Below, piece after piece: positions 1 through 8,674 of a stretch of DNA of 45,308 nucleotides. A program made the translations under genes and the position numbers. The first letter of the stretch is position 1. Each line of letters opens with the position of its first letter. Under the pieces are notes generated by a model that made no database searches, had not been told where the DNA came from, and was given only the letters and a program-made list of their open reading frames with translations. The stretch lies in NCBI RefSeq assembly GCF_900142535.1, contig NZ_FRBE01000024.1:1-45308 (forward strand). Reading direction: 5' to 3'. Source of the stretch: Fibrobacter sp. UWEL. Lineage in GTDB: Bacteria > Fibrobacterota > Fibrobacteria > Fibrobacterales > Fibrobacteraceae.

Positions 1-612
1 TGGAGAATTGTTGACGCAAGTATCCGTAGTTTCATGAGTCCACAGCAGGTTCGCTGGAGATGCAGGCTTATGGGCCTGAAATGTCCTTGCGAGGAGCTCA
101 TCTACCGTCACATCTGGGAGGACAAGCGGCATGGCGGAGACCTCTACAAATGCCTAAGGCACAAGAACAAGAAATACGCATCCAGGGGTCGTAAGAACGA
201 CTACAGAGGAAGGATTGTCGGCCTAGTATCTATTGACAAGCGACCTGCGATCGTTGATAAAAAGGAACGTTTCGGTGACCTTGAGGTAGACCTTGTCATC
301 GGTAAGGATCACAAGGGAAAGCTGCTCACCATAAACGACAGGGCAACGAACCAAAGCTGGATTAGAAAAATCGGAAGCAAGAATTCTGACGAGGTTGCAG
401 CTGCCATCGTGGAAACCCTTCTCCCGTACAAGGGGTTGCTTAAGACGATAACTTCAGATAACGGAAGGGAGTTTGCGGACCACGTAATCGTGGCGAAGGC
501 CCTTGGCATCAAGTACTATTTTGCGCATCCATATCATTCATGGGAGCGAGGTGCGAATGAAAATATGAACGGGCTGATTCGCCAATTTATTCCAAAGGGT
601 GCAAAGATTGAA
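1..612 (+). pseudogene. IS30-family transposase, 5' part, split by IS21 element
   Basis: The frame is open from base 1, so the N-terminus lies outside the window. The visible 204 residues carry an IS30-type DDE integrase core: the IYRHIWEDK motif before the domain, the first catalytic Asp in DLEVDLVIG, the second in TSDNGREF, and the region of the catalytic Glu in ERGANENMNGLI. Translation stops at 613-615, but that TGA belongs to the left tip of the inserted IS21 element. Joining base 612 to base 3185 restores AKIE-DVDERY in frame and reaches the natural stop at 3302-3304. IS30 transposases move the element by a copy-out mechanism; this copy is disrupted and presumably inactive. Family assignment is firm from the motifs; exact element ends cannot be seen. 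Confidence 0.88.
606..612. repeat. Target-site duplication, left copy (GATTGAA)
   Basis: The 7-bp sequence GATTGAA directly precedes the left tip of the IS21-family element and recurs at 3178-3184 directly after its right tip. Seven base pairs lies within the 4-8 bp usual for IS21. Removing one copy plus the element restores the IS30 reading frame. Confidence 0.93.
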
Positions 613-684
613 TGATTATTCCGGCATACTTTGAGCCACCAGTCCGGTACTTGAGAGCCGCTATTCCGGAAAATACGGAGCCAC
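613..684 (+). repeat. IS21 left end with multiple terminal repeats
   Basis: The left end contains TGATTATTCCGG at its tip, then GAGCCACC, AGTCCGG, GAGAGCC, TATTCCGG and GGAGCCACC blocks. The same order and spacing appear on the opposite strand of the right end (about 3106-3177). These are the likely transposase binding sites. Confidence 0.82.
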
Positions 685-783
685 CCTTCCGGAGGCTGAG
701 AGCCATCCACAAAATGTCATGAAAACTCTATAATGCGAATGTCCACGACAATGAATGTCGCGGACTTTTTACATGGAGGTCTC

Positions 784-2322
784 ATGACCAAATATCGCGA
801 AATACTCCGGCTGAAGCATCTAGGCTTCAGCGAGCGAAATATCGCAAGGAATGCGGGGGTATCCCGCAATACGGTGAAGCGCGTCGCCCAGGCAGCTTCG
901 GCGAACAATATTGACTGGAAAACGGCCGAACAGATGGACGACGCGACGATAGAGAATCGTCTCTTCCCGAATCGGAAAACGTCGGAGCCAGCCCATACCA
1001 TAGACTTCGAATATATCCGCAAGGAGCTGATGCGCAACGGGGTCACCAAGAAACTCCTGTGGACGGAATACTGCGAGAGCTGCAGGCTATGCAACCGGGA
1101 ACCGCTGATGTATTCCCAGTTCTGTTACTACATCCAGCAGGAGGAACAAAAACGCAGGGCAACCATGCACATCCCTCGCCGTCCAGCAGAAATGGTGGAA
1201 GTGGACTGGGCGGGCGATCCGGCCCACATAATAGACCCCGACACCGGAGAACTCCTGAACGCCTACCTGTTCGTCGCCACGCTTCCGTACAGCCAGTACA
1301 CCTACGTGGAGGCGTTCCTTGACGAAAAGACCAGAAACTGGATCAGGGCGCATGTGCACATGTACGAGTTCTTCGGAGGAGTAACGACGATGCTCGTTCC
1401 TGACAACTGCACTACGGCAGTGAATCACGCGCGAAGCGACTGGTACACGGCCGCTCTGAACCGGACCTATGGCGAGATGGCGGAACACTATGGCACAGCG
1501 GTAGTCCCGGCAAGGGTGAGACACCCGAAGGACAAGGCCAGCGTAGAGGGGAACGTGGGCAAGATATCCTCATGGATAACAGCAGCCCTCCGTAACGAGG
1601 AGTTCTTCTCGCTTGCGGAACTCAATGCTGCCATAAGGAACCGTCTTGACCAGTTCAATGCGAGACCCTTCCAGAAGAAGGAATGCAGCAGGCAGGAGAT
1701 CTTCGAGAACGAGGAGCGTCCGCAGCTAAGGCCCCTGCCCGCCACACCCTTCGAGGTTGCGGAATGGAAGACATCCACCGTCCAGTTCAACTACCACATC
1801 GTCCTGGATGGCATGTACTACTCCGTCCCCTATCAGTATATAAAAAAGCAGGTGGAGTCACGGTTGACCGACTCCACGGTGGAGGTGTATTACGAGCATG
1901 AACGAATCGCCAGCCACGCAAGGCTTCACGGAAGGCCGAGCCAATACTCCACGGTAAAATCCCATATGCCAGACAGCCACCAGGGATACCTGGAATGGGA
2001 CGGAGAACGGTTCCGCCGCTGGGCCACCGGGGTGGGTGAAAATACAGCCGCCGTGATAAACGCCCTGCTGTCGGGAAGCTACGCTGAACAGCAGTCCTAC
2101 AGATCCTGCATGGGGGTACTGAAACTGGGCAAGCGTCACGGCAACGCCATGCTTGAGTGGGCCTGTGAGAGGGTTCTACGATACACAAGCAGACCAAGCT
2201 ACAAGAATATCCGGGATCTGCTGCTGGGCGGAAGTGACAGGCAGCAGGCAAAACCTGACGGGGAAAAAGAGTCTCGTCGAGGAATCACCCGCGGAGCGAG
2301 AAACTACGGAGGAAACAAGTGA
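784..2322 (+). CDS. istA: IS21-family transposase IstA
   Basis: IstA is the DDE transposase of IS21 elements and works with the ATPase IstB. The protein is 512 residues. An N-terminal helix-turn-helix (LGFSERNIARNAGVSRNTVKR) is followed by an rve integrase core. Likely catalytic residues are Asp near 141 (EVDWAGDP), Asp near 207 (LVPDNC) and Glu near 255 (KASVEGNVG), and a Mu-transposase-like C-terminal region follows. An upstream in-frame ATG exists at 733, but the ATG at 784 has a good ribosome-binding site (TGGAGGTCTC just before it) and gives the family's usual N-terminus, MTKYREIL. The stop overlaps the istB start (GTGA), indicating translational coupling. The length is normal and no frameshift is seen. 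Confidence 0.94.
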   Translation: MTKYREILRLKHLGFSERNIARNAGVSRNTVKRVAQAASANNIDWKTAEQMDDATIENRLFPNRKTSEPAHTIDFEYIRKELMRNGVTKKLLWTEYCESCRLCNREPLMYSQFCYYIQQEEQKRRATMHIPRRPAEMVEVDWAGDPAHIIDPDTGELLNAYLFVATLPYSQYTYVEAFLDEKTRNWIRAHVHMYEFFGGVTTMLVPDNCTTAVNHARSDWYTAALNRTYGEMAEHYGTAVVPARVRHPKDKASVEGNVGKISSWITAALRNEEFFSLAELNAAIRNRLDQFNARPFQKKECSRQEIFENEERPQLRPLPATPFEVAEWKTSTVQFNYHIVLDGMYYSVPYQYIKKQVESRLTDSTVEVYYEHERIASHARLHGRPSQYSTVKSHMPDSHQGYLEWDGERFRRWATGVGENTAAVINALLSGSYAEQQSYRSCMGVLKLGKRHGNAMLEWACERVLRYTSRPSYKNIRDLLLGGSDRQQAKPDGEKESRRGITRGARNYGGNK

Positions 2323-3095
2323 ACAATAGCAGTACAATCGACAAGTTGATAGAGATGCGCATGACCACCATGTCGGACATGTTCGTCAACCAGCAAAAGG
2401 ACCCGAACATGGCGGGAATCCCCTTCGAGGAGCGCTTCGGCATGCTGGTCGATGCCGAATACGCCAGCCGCAAGAGCCACGCCCTGGAGCGCCTGGTAAA
2501 GAGAGCCGAACTGGAACAGAATGACGCCAGCATAGCCGCGCTGGACTATCACTCCGGACGCAAGCTGAACAAGGCACTCATCCAGAAACTGGCCAGCTGT
2601 GAATACATATCCCAGTACAGGAACATCTTCATCACTGGAGCAACAGGCAGCGGGAAGACATATCTCGCATGTGCCTTCGGGATGGAGGCCTGCAAGCGGT
2701 TCTATTCCGTAAAGTTCACTAGGTTGCCCGACCTTCTGATAGACCTGTCGGCCGCGGAGGATCGGCATACGCTTGAAAACGCCCTGCAGAAATACACCAA
2801 GCCCACGCTCCTAATCATCGATGAATGGCTCCTGTTCAAGTTGCGGGAAAACGAGGCTAGGTTGCTCCTGGAGGTAATCCACAAGAGACGCAGGAAGTCT
2901 TCGACCATATTCTGTTCGCAGTTCGAGGAGAAGGACTGGTATGACCAGATATGCGAAGGTGAAAGTACGCTTGCGGATGCTATAATGGACCGGATATCCT
3001 TCGACTCCTACAAGATAAACATCGAGTACGTCGACAAGTCCGTTGACAAATCCATGCGAGAAGTGTATGGGTTGAACCCTTCTGAAGCACAATAA
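2319..3095 (+). CDS. istB: IS21-family helper ATPase IstB
   Basis: IstB is an AAA+ ATPase related to DnaC that assembles on target DNA and stimulates IstA. The 258-residue protein has a Walker A motif GATGSGKT at about 107-114 and a Walker B motif LLIIDEW at about 164-170. The start is GTG, overlapping the istA TGA, with AACTACGGAGG upstream as ribosome-binding site. The C-terminus includes the typical region DAIMDRI near the end. Length agrees with the family (about 250 residues), so the helper is intact. Confidence 0.95.
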   Translation: MNNSSTIDKLIEMRMTTMSDMFVNQQKDPNMAGIPFEERFGMLVDAEYASRKSHALERLVKRAELEQNDASIAALDYHSGRKLNKALIQKLASCEYISQYRNIFITGATGSGKTYLACAFGMEACKRFYSVKFTRLPDLLIDLSAAEDRHTLENALQKYTKPTLLIIDEWLLFKLRENEARLLLEVIHKRRRKSSTIFCSQFEEKDWYDQICEGESTLADAIMDRISFDSYKINIEYVDKSVDKSMREVYGLNPSEAQ

Positions 3096-3177
3096 CCCTA
3101 AAACAGGTGGCTCCGTCAGACCGGACTAGTGGCTCTCACTTCTCCGGACTGGCGGCTCCGCCGCTCCGGAATAATCA

Positions 3178-3184
3178 GATTGAA
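3178..3184. repeat. Target-site duplication, right copy (GATTGAA)
   Basis: Exact copy of 606-612 on the other side of the IS21 element. It is part of the IS30 transposase reading frame that resumes here. Confidence 0.93.
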
Positions 3185-3304
3185 GATGTCGATGAACGCT
3201 ATATCCGATGGATCGAGAACAATCTGAACAATAGACCAAGAAAAAGGCTTGACTACCTAACACCAAATGAGTATCTTTTGAAAAAGTTCAACATTATGCG
3301 TTAG
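3178..3304 (+). pseudogene. IS30-family transposase, 3' part
   Basis: After the IS21 right tip the frame continues with DVDERYIRWIENNLNNRPRK and ends in a TPNEYL motif plus 10 residues. This is the characteristic C-terminus of IS30 transposases (LNNRPRKRL.Y.TPNE). It completes the gene fragment that ends at 612. Just after the stop, GCGATT-AGA-AATCGC (about 3304-3318) forms a small palindrome that may belong to the IS30 right end. The outer IS30 terminus cannot be fixed because its left end is outside the window. Confidence 0.9.
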
Positions 3305-3371
3305 CGATTAGAAATCGCCTAATAACGTGAGTATTTATATATTTGGAAATAGAGCAAAGAGGGAGGTCTCT

Positions 3372-3938
3372 ATGTCCTTTGATATTAACAAATTAATTGG
3401 CTTCGCAGCCTATGTAATGAGGGTGATGGGCTCTGACTCCCTTCAGTATATTATGCTCATCAAATTGATGTACCTTTCGGACCGTAAGTTCCTGGATTTG
3501 TATGACGAAACGATTTCAAATGACAGTTTCGTATCGATGGATCAGGGACCTGTTCTTTCTAGGCTTTTAAACCTTATCCATGGAGAATGCGCTCCGAATC
3601 TTCAAGATGCATGGGACAAGTGTTTCGCGACGACGGGCTATAATATTAATGTAGCCTCTGAAAATACGTTAGTGAATGAACGTATGCTTTCTAGAGCTGA
3701 AATGAAAGTGATTGAAAGTGTAGTTGAGGAATTTGGGAAACGTGATGTTTGGGATCTTATCAATAACTATATGCACGCCCTCCCTGAATGGAAGAATCCT
3801 CACGGATCCTCAATTCCTATTAGATTGGAAGATATGATGAAAGCCCTGAAAAAGGATGAATCCGAAATTAAGGCCGTAATAGAATCCAACGAAGAAAGAC
3901 GCCATGAAGAGGAACTCCTTAAAAAGGCTCTTGCATAA
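3372..3938 (+). CDS. Panacea-domain (SocA/DUF4065-like) antitoxin-like protein
   Basis: The 188-residue protein matches the Panacea (SocA-like, DUF4065) pattern. LIKLMYLSDRKFLDLYDETI is followed by FVSMDQGPVLSRLLNLI, corresponding to the conserved Lys-Leu-Tyr-hydrophobic-Asp stretch and the GPV segment of that fold. Known family members neutralise very different toxins encoded next to them, and in phage-derived or ClpX-linked cases act as adaptors. The start at 3372 is chosen for the strong GGGAGG five bases before; an in-frame ATG at 3327 has none. The C-terminus is a charged helix (about 150-188). Here the gene sits between an IS30 remnant and a lipoprotein gene, and its stop overlaps a 28-codon frame (TAATG) where a toxin would be expected. 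The domain call is good; the antitoxin role is inferred. Confidence 0.75.
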   Translation: MSFDINKLIGFAAYVMRVMGSDSLQYIMLIKLMYLSDRKFLDLYDETISNDSFVSMDQGPVLSRLLNLIHGECAPNLQDAWDKCFATTGYNINVASENTLVNERMLSRAEMKVIESVVEEFGKRDVWDLINNYMHALPEWKNPHGSSIPIRLEDMMKALKKDESEIKAVIESNEERRHEEELLKKALA

Positions 3939-4024
3939 TGGTTCAAAATGAGAGGATTCGAAAAGGCGTTATTGAGTCTGAACATACTCCGATGAATATC
4001 GTTGATTATTTCAATAAGCATTAA
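3938..4024 (+). CDS. 28-residue ORF coupled to the Panacea gene
   Basis: The frame starts at an ATG overlapping the last base of the Panacea stop codon and encodes MVQNERIRKG at its start and IVDYFNKH at its end. The TAATG junction is typical of coupled genes. I do not recognise the product. It may be the stub of a lost toxin gene, a genuine micro-protein, or a chance frame. It has no Cys, no membrane segment, and mixed charge. Confidence 0.35.
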   Translation: MVQNERIRKGVIESEHTPMNIVDYFNKH

Positions 4025-4076
4025 GCCTGTAATGGATGATGGTTTGACGTTGCTGGGTTTTGAATAAGGATGTAAA

Positions 4077-5765
4077 ATGAAGAAGTTTTCTTTATGGGGC
4101 ATGTTGGTTGCTGTAGCCACGATGATTTGTGGCTGTGGCGACGATACATTGAATTCTTCTGAAGCAGAGAGCTCCTCTTCGGAGGTGCTGATTTCTTCTT
4201 CTGAGGAAACGATTCCTGCTAGCAGTTCTCTTCCTGTTTGTCTCGCCGAGGTTCCCGAGTGTGGTTATACGCCGCCCTCATCCTCAAGTGCAAATCCAGC
4301 ATTGGATTCTGTTGTAAATACTGATACGACAAAGGTTTCTTATTCTCTAAAAGCATTTAAAGGACCCTTTACCAATCCCCACAAGGGTTTCTGCGTCACT
4401 ATTGAGGGTACCTGGGCGTTTTCGGAAGAATGGGATTACGCTCCTACGGGGGCCAAGAACAATAAGGCTTGGGATGTGGTTTCCCATGGCTGTGGTTACC
4501 AGCGTTGGAATAAGTTGAACCCGGCGAAGGGCGTTTACGACTGGACTGATTTTGAAAAGTTGCTGAATGCCCATGCGGAGCATGGCTTGGGCTATGGCCT
4601 GCGCGTGTTCCCTTATGCGTCGCCTATGGGCCGCAAGAATAAGTACACAGTGGAATCGGATTACGACTGGACACCGTCTTTTGTTTATGAGGCTGGCGCC
4701 AAAAAGGATTACGCTAAAATGACGGATGGGGGAGTGGAGTATACTTTGGCGGTGCCTCGCTGGGATGATCCTATTTACATCCATGCGGCGAAGGATTTTG
4801 CGGCTGCTCTGGCGGCGAAGTATGATGGTGACCCTCGCCTGGAATATATTGACGTCCGCGCATTTGGCAACTGGGGCGAATGGCACATTTCTCATTTTGA
4901 TGGCAGTCAGATGCCCTCGGATTCTGTGCAGATCGATATGCTGGAATACTACGCTTCCCTGTTCAAGAAAACGTTGCTGGTGTTGCCTTCCGATGGAAAG
5001 GGCGAACCCTTTGAACGAGCTATGGAACTTGGCATTGCGAAGCGTGATGATGGCTTAATTGGGACGCCCTGGCGAGAAGATTCCCTGGCTATTGCCTATA
5101 AGGCGGGCCTGCCTACTATTGGCGAGAACATCAGCACCTACGAAATCATGCTGACTTATGATAACGTCATCCCTGGCGGTTATTTGAAATGGACTGTGGA
5201 TCGCTGGAAGGAAGTTGTCTACAAGTCTCACATGACCTACTATGTTCTGGACCAGGATAACTATGCGGGATATCAATTCTATTTGGATAATAAGGAAGAT
5301 GCGGATTCCTTGAGCAAGGTGCTGGGCTATAATTTCTCCATCTCTAAGGCTGAACTTGTTGTTGTCGGAAATGCATCGGATGTCGCCGCTGGCTCGGATG
5401 CATCGGGTGATGTCGCCGGGGGCTCGACTACGTTGAATATTACGGTGAAGAATACGGGCCTGGCGCCTTGCTTCTTTGACGTTTATATAGTGGCGGAGCT
5501 GGTGGATTCCGCAGGGGTTGTTTTGGAACAGCTGGGCAAGACCGTCTACATTCCTAAGGGAACTTTCAAGGATGAAGATGTAAAGGAATTCTCCTTTACC
5601 AATAAGATTGCCGGTGGTGTTGCCGATGTTGCTGCCCAGCCGGGAGTGACCGTAGCTCTATCCATCTACGAAAACGAAGAAGCGTACAAGTCCGGCAAGA
5701 ATCCCACCGTCAAGTTTGACAACGACGGAATTATGGAAAACAACAAGTTACTGCTGAAACAATAA
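4077..5765 (+). CDS. Lipoprotein with glycosidase-like barrel (DUF4874/DUF4832-like)
   Basis: A 562-residue exported lipoprotein. The signal peptide ends in a lipobox (MICGC, probable lipidated Cys20), followed by a Ser-rich linker at about 27-70 (SSEAESSSSEV, PPSSSSAN) typical of Fibrobacter surface proteins. The body (about 85-430) looks like a TIM-barrel glycoside hydrolase. NPHKGF begins the domain, YQRWNKLNPAKGVYDW resembles GH5/GH42 openings, and GNWGEWH holds a likely acid/base Glu. This arrangement matches DUF4874 followed by DUF4832; that match is from memory of the patterns. A beta-sandwich with a short Ser/Gly/Asp-rich loop (about 440-460) closes the protein. The start has AATAAGGA upstream. 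It stands alone, with a bidirectional terminator after it. Substrate is unknown; a role in plant polysaccharide attack is inferred. Confidence 0.65.
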   Translation: MKKFSLWGMLVAVATMICGCGDDTLNSSEAESSSSEVLISSSEETIPASSSLPVCLAEVPECGYTPPSSSSANPALDSVVNTDTTKVSYSLKAFKGPFTNPHKGFCVTIEGTWAFSEEWDYAPTGAKNNKAWDVVSHGCGYQRWNKLNPAKGVYDWTDFEKLLNAHAEHGLGYGLRVFPYASPMGRKNKYTVESDYDWTPSFVYEAGAKKDYAKMTDGGVEYTLAVPRWDDPIYIHAAKDFAAALAAKYDGDPRLEYIDVRAFGNWGEWHISHFDGSQMPSDSVQIDMLEYYASLFKKTLLVLPSDGKGEPFERAMELGIAKRDDGLIGTPWREDSLAIAYKAGLPTIGENISTYEIMLTYDNVIPGGYLKWTVDRWKEVVYKSHMTYYVLDQDNYAGYQFYLDNKEDADSLSKVLGYNFSISKAELVVVGNASDVAAGSDASGDVAGGSTTLNITVKNTGLAPCFFDVYIVAELVDSAGVVLEQLGKTVYIPKGTFKDEDVKEFSFTNKIAGGVADVAAQPGVTVALSIYENEEAYKSGKNPTVKFDNDGIMENNKLLLKQ

Positions 5766-5770
5766 GTCAT

Positions 5771-5785
5771 CTCGAGCTTGTCGAG
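5771..5785. repeat. Small palindrome CTCGA-N5-TCGAG
   Basis: A 5-bp-arm palindrome, inside the longer ATCTCGAG...AGAGAT, directly follows the stop of the preceding lipoprotein gene. It resembles extragenic REP-type palindromes found in many genomes. There is one copy in this window. Confidence 0.5.
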
Positions 5786-5796
5786 AGATCAAAAAA

Positions 5797-5825
5797 GAGG
5801 ACGTCCTGATGGACGTCCTCTTTTT
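5797..5825. terminator. Bidirectional intrinsic terminator
   Basis: A perfect 10-bp stem (GAGGACGTCC, loop TGAT, GGACGTCCTC) has TTTTT to its right and AAAAAA to its left. It can stop the plus-strand lipoprotein gene and, on the other strand, valS. Confidence 0.9.
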
Positions 5826-5842
5826 GAATGTTGGACTGCTAG

Positions 5843-5863
5843 ATCCCCGGTCAAGCCGGGGAT
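5843..5863. repeat. REP-like palindrome ATCCCCGG-N5-CCGGGGAT
   Basis: A perfect 8-bp-arm hairpin with loop TCAAG lies between converging genes. A close relative (ATCCCCGA-N5-TCGGGGAT) is at 23644-23664. Such GTCATCCCCG-type palindromes are common extragenic repeats. Confidence 0.7.
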
Positions 5864-5877
5864 GACGAATTGAAGGG

Positions 5878-8625
5878 TTACTTCAGTTCTTCGAGTGCCT
5901 TTTCATTCTTGGCTACGATATCCAGCTGGGTCGCAAGCTTGGTGCGTTCAGCGTTCACGACTGCTTCGGGAGCGCCAGAAACGAACTTCTCGTTGGAGAG
6001 TTTCTTTTCGATGCTTGCTGCGAAGCTCTTGGCCTTTTCGATTTCCTTTTCGAGGCGTGCAATTTCTGCAGCCGGGTCAAGGATACCTTCCAGCGGAATG
6101 AAGAGTTCGCCACCAGGAACAACGGCGGATGCGCTGAACTTGGGCTTGTCTGCCTTGACGCCAACGGTAATGCTTTCGATGCCACCCAGTTCGGTAATGA
6201 TGGCGAGGCATGCATTCACGGAAGCTTCGGTAGCTGCGTCATCAACGCTCACGACAGCCTTCAGCTTGGTAGCCGGAGAAACGCTGTAGCGGCCACGGAC
6301 TCCACGGACTGCTTCCACCACGGCGAATGCCTGGTCGAAGGCGGCTTCGATGTCCTTGTTGATGAGAGATTCATCGGCGGTGGGCCAGGGGCGGCTAATC
6401 ACCATTTCGGAACCCTGGAACAGGATGCTGTTCAGCTCTTCGGTAATGAAGGGCATTACCGGGTGGAGAAGGTCAAGGACGTTCTTCAGCACGTAGCTGA
6501 GGATTGCCATGGCGTTCTTCTTTTCGGCGTCGAGAGTTTCGCGGTTGATCACTGCCTTCTTGATTTCCAGGTACTGGCTGCAAACGTCATCCCACACGAA
6601 GCGGTAGAGGAAACCGGCAAGTTCTGCGAAGTGGTATTCTTCCAGCATGCGGGTTGCATCCTTGATGGTGGTCTGCAGGCGGGAAAGGATCCACTTGTCT
6701 TCGAGAGTGAAGAGTGCCTTGTCCATGGGGAGCTCTGCGGTGAGAGCGCCAGCCTGTTCCAGCTGCGGATAAAGGAAGCGGCATGCGTTCCAGATCTTGT
6801 TGGAGAAGTTACGACCGATTTCGAACTTTTCAGAAGTGTTGATTTCGGTACCGTCTTCCTGCTTTTCCTTCTTCACCGGCAGACGAACGTCTTGGTTGTC
6901 GGTGCAGAGGCTAGCCATCACGAAACGCAGAGCGTCGGTGCCGTACTTACGTTCGATGTCCATGGGGTCCACGCCGTTACCCTTGGACTTACTCATGGTC
7001 ATGCCATTGCCGTCCAAAATCTTCGGGTGGATGTAAACAGTATGGAACGGGATAGTACCCATGTTTTCCTGGCTGAACAGCACCATGCGAGCCACCCAGA
7101 GGGTGATGATGTCGCGGCTGGTCACCAGCACGGAAGTGGGGTAGTACTTCTTAAGAGTGTCGGTGTTTTCGGGCCAACCCATGGTAGAGTGGGGCCAAAG
7201 ACCACTGGAGAACCAGGTATCCAGAACGTCGTCTTCCTGCTTGAGAACGTGGCCCGGAACTGCATCTTCCTTCAGGTTTTCTTCCTGAGAGCAAACCAGG
7301 TAGCCGCCGTTTTCGGCCTTGTAGAAGAAGATGTCTTCGCGGTTGCCGAACACGGCCTTCAGTTCTTCTTCGGTAGCGTCGGTGTGCCAGATAGGAATGC
7401 GGTGGCCCCACCAGAGCTGGCGGCTAATGCACCAGTCGCGCTTTTCGCCAAGCCAATCCAAGTACTTGTTGGCGTAGCGTTCCGGAATAATCTTGATTTC
7501 GCCGGACTTCACAGCGTTCATTGCGTTTTCGGCAAGAACGTCCATCTTCACGAACCACTGGTCGCTGAGGTACGGTTCAATAACGGTCTTGGAACGGTCA
7601 GAATGGCCCACGTCCATTTCGTGGTCTTCCACCTTAATGAGGAGGCCCAGTTCTTCGAGGCCGGCAACAACGGCGTCGCGAGCAGCCTGGCCCTTCATGC
7701 CCTGGAACTTGCCTGCGTTTTCATTGAGGGTGCCGTCGTCGTTCATGATGTTGATCATGGGGAGCTTGTGACGGAGACCAGTTGCATAGTCGTTGGGGTC
7801 ATGAGCCGGGGTCACCTTCACGGAACCGGTACCGAAGTCCTTGTCCACGAGAATGGCGTCGGCAATGACGGGGATTTCACGGTCGACGAAAGGAACCTTC
7901 AGAGTCTTGCCGATGAACTGTGCATAGCGTTCGTCGCTGGGGTGCACGGCAAGAGCGGTATCGCCCATGATGGTTTCGGGACGGGTAGTAGAAACGGGAA
8001 TAAAGCCCGAACCGTCGGCCAAAGGATACTTGAAGGTCCAGAAGTGGCCCTTCACGTGTTCGTAGTAGATTTCGTCATCTGCAACTGCAGTCTGGAGCTT
8101 GGTATCCCAGTTCACCAGGCGCTTGCCGCGGTAGATCAGACCCTTCTTGAACAGGTTGAAGAAGGCGTGACGCACAGCCTTTGCACAGATGGGGTCCAGA
8201 GTGAAGCGCTGACGGCTCCAGTCGCAGCTCACGCCAAGGCTCTTCAGCTGCTTGGTGATGCGAGCTTCGTATTCTTCCTTCCATTTCCAGATGCGTTCCA
8301 CCAGAGCGTCGCGGCCAATGTCGTGACGGGTCTTGTGTTCGTCCTGGAACAGGCGCTTTTCAACCACAGCCTGAGTTGCGATGCCAGCGTGGTCGGTGCC
8401 CGGGATCCACAAAGTGTCGCGGCCGGTCTTACGGCGGTAACGGACGAGGATATCCTGGAGGGTGTCGTTGAGAGCGTGGCCCAAGTGCAGGGCGCCAGTT
8501 ACGTTAGGAGGCGGAATGACGACAGAGAACGGTTCGCCCTTACCGCTAGGTGCAAAACTATTTTTGTCAGCCCAGGTCTGGTGCCAGCGGGCTTCCACTT
8601 CAGAAGAATTATAACGAGATTCCAT
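5878..8625 (-). CDS. valS: Valyl-tRNA synthetase
   Basis: Class I aminoacyl-tRNA synthetase that charges tRNA-Val with valine in the cytoplasm and edits misactivated threonine. The 915-residue protein has the HIGH-type motif NVTGALHLGHAL (HLGH at about 47-50), the editing (CP1) domain in the middle, the KMSKS-type motif GMTMSKSKGN at about residue 540, and an anticodon-binding region. The C-terminal coiled coil is typical of ValRS (IARLEKEIEKAKSFAASIEK and onward). The start at 8625 (MESRYNSSEVEARW) matches the family. Upstream in-frame codons run through low-complexity G/C-rich sequence and are rejected. AGGGAT lies about 12 bases before the start. The gene is single, with a terminator at 5797-5825; the upstream G-rich tract may affect expression. 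No T-box leader was recognised. Confidence 0.97.
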   Translation of the reverse strand: MESRYNSSEVEARWHQTWADKNSFAPSGKGEPFSVVIPPPNVTGALHLGHALNDTLQDILVRYRRKTGRDTLWIPGTDHAGIATQAVVEKRLFQDEHKTRHDIGRDALVERIWKWKEEYEARITKQLKSLGVSCDWSRQRFTLDPICAKAVRHAFFNLFKKGLIYRGKRLVNWDTKLQTAVADDEIYYEHVKGHFWTFKYPLADGSGFIPVSTTRPETIMGDTALAVHPSDERYAQFIGKTLKVPFVDREIPVIADAILVDKDFGTGSVKVTPAHDPNDYATGLRHKLPMINIMNDDGTLNENAGKFQGMKGQAARDAVVAGLEELGLLIKVEDHEMDVGHSDRSKTVIEPYLSDQWFVKMDVLAENAMNAVKSGEIKIIPERYANKYLDWLGEKRDWCISRQLWWGHRIPIWHTDATEEELKAVFGNREDIFFYKAENGGYLVCSQEENLKEDAVPGHVLKQEDDVLDTWFSSGLWPHSTMGWPENTDTLKKYYPTSVLVTSRDIITLWVARMVLFSQENMGTIPFHTVYIHPKILDGNGMTMSKSKGNGVDPMDIERKYGTDALRFVMASLCTDNQDVRLPVKKEKQEDGTEINTSEKFEIGRNFSNKIWNACRFLYPQLEQAGALTAELPMDKALFTLEDKWILSRLQTTIKDATRMLEEYHFAELAGFLYRFVWDDVCSQYLEIKKAVINRETLDAEKKNAMAILSYVLKNVLDLLHPVMPFITEELNSILFQGSEMVISRPWPTADESLINKDIEAAFDQAFAVVEAVRGVRGRYSVSPATKLKAVVSVDDAATEASVNACLAIITELGGIESITVGVKADKPKFSASAVVPGGELFIPLEGILDPAAEIARLEKEIEKAKSFAASIEKKLSNEKFVSGAPEAVVNAERTKLATQLDIVAKNEKALEELK

Positions 8626-8674
8626 GGTGTTATTATCCCTATAAATTTTTATGGGCGGAAAGATAGAAAAAGGA

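Larger units (their letters stand above)
613..3177 (+). mobile_element. Complete IS21-family insertion sequence (2,565 bp)
   Basis: The tips are TGATTATTCCGG at 613 and its exact reverse complement ending at 3177, so the element starts TG and ends CA as IS21 members do. It carries istA and istB in the usual overlapping order and is flanked by a perfect 7-bp direct repeat. The two ends align over about 70 bp. Each has three blocks in which GAGCC(A/G)CC- or GAGAGCC-type motifs alternate with TCCGG motifs, the multiple terminal repeats expected for IstA binding. Both genes are intact, so the element looks recent and potentially active. Confidence 0.95.

Noticed and set aside
3107-3177. Start of a separate gene at 3107
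   Set aside because: This stretch is the IS21 right end; the coding part begins only where the IS30 transposase resumes at 3178.
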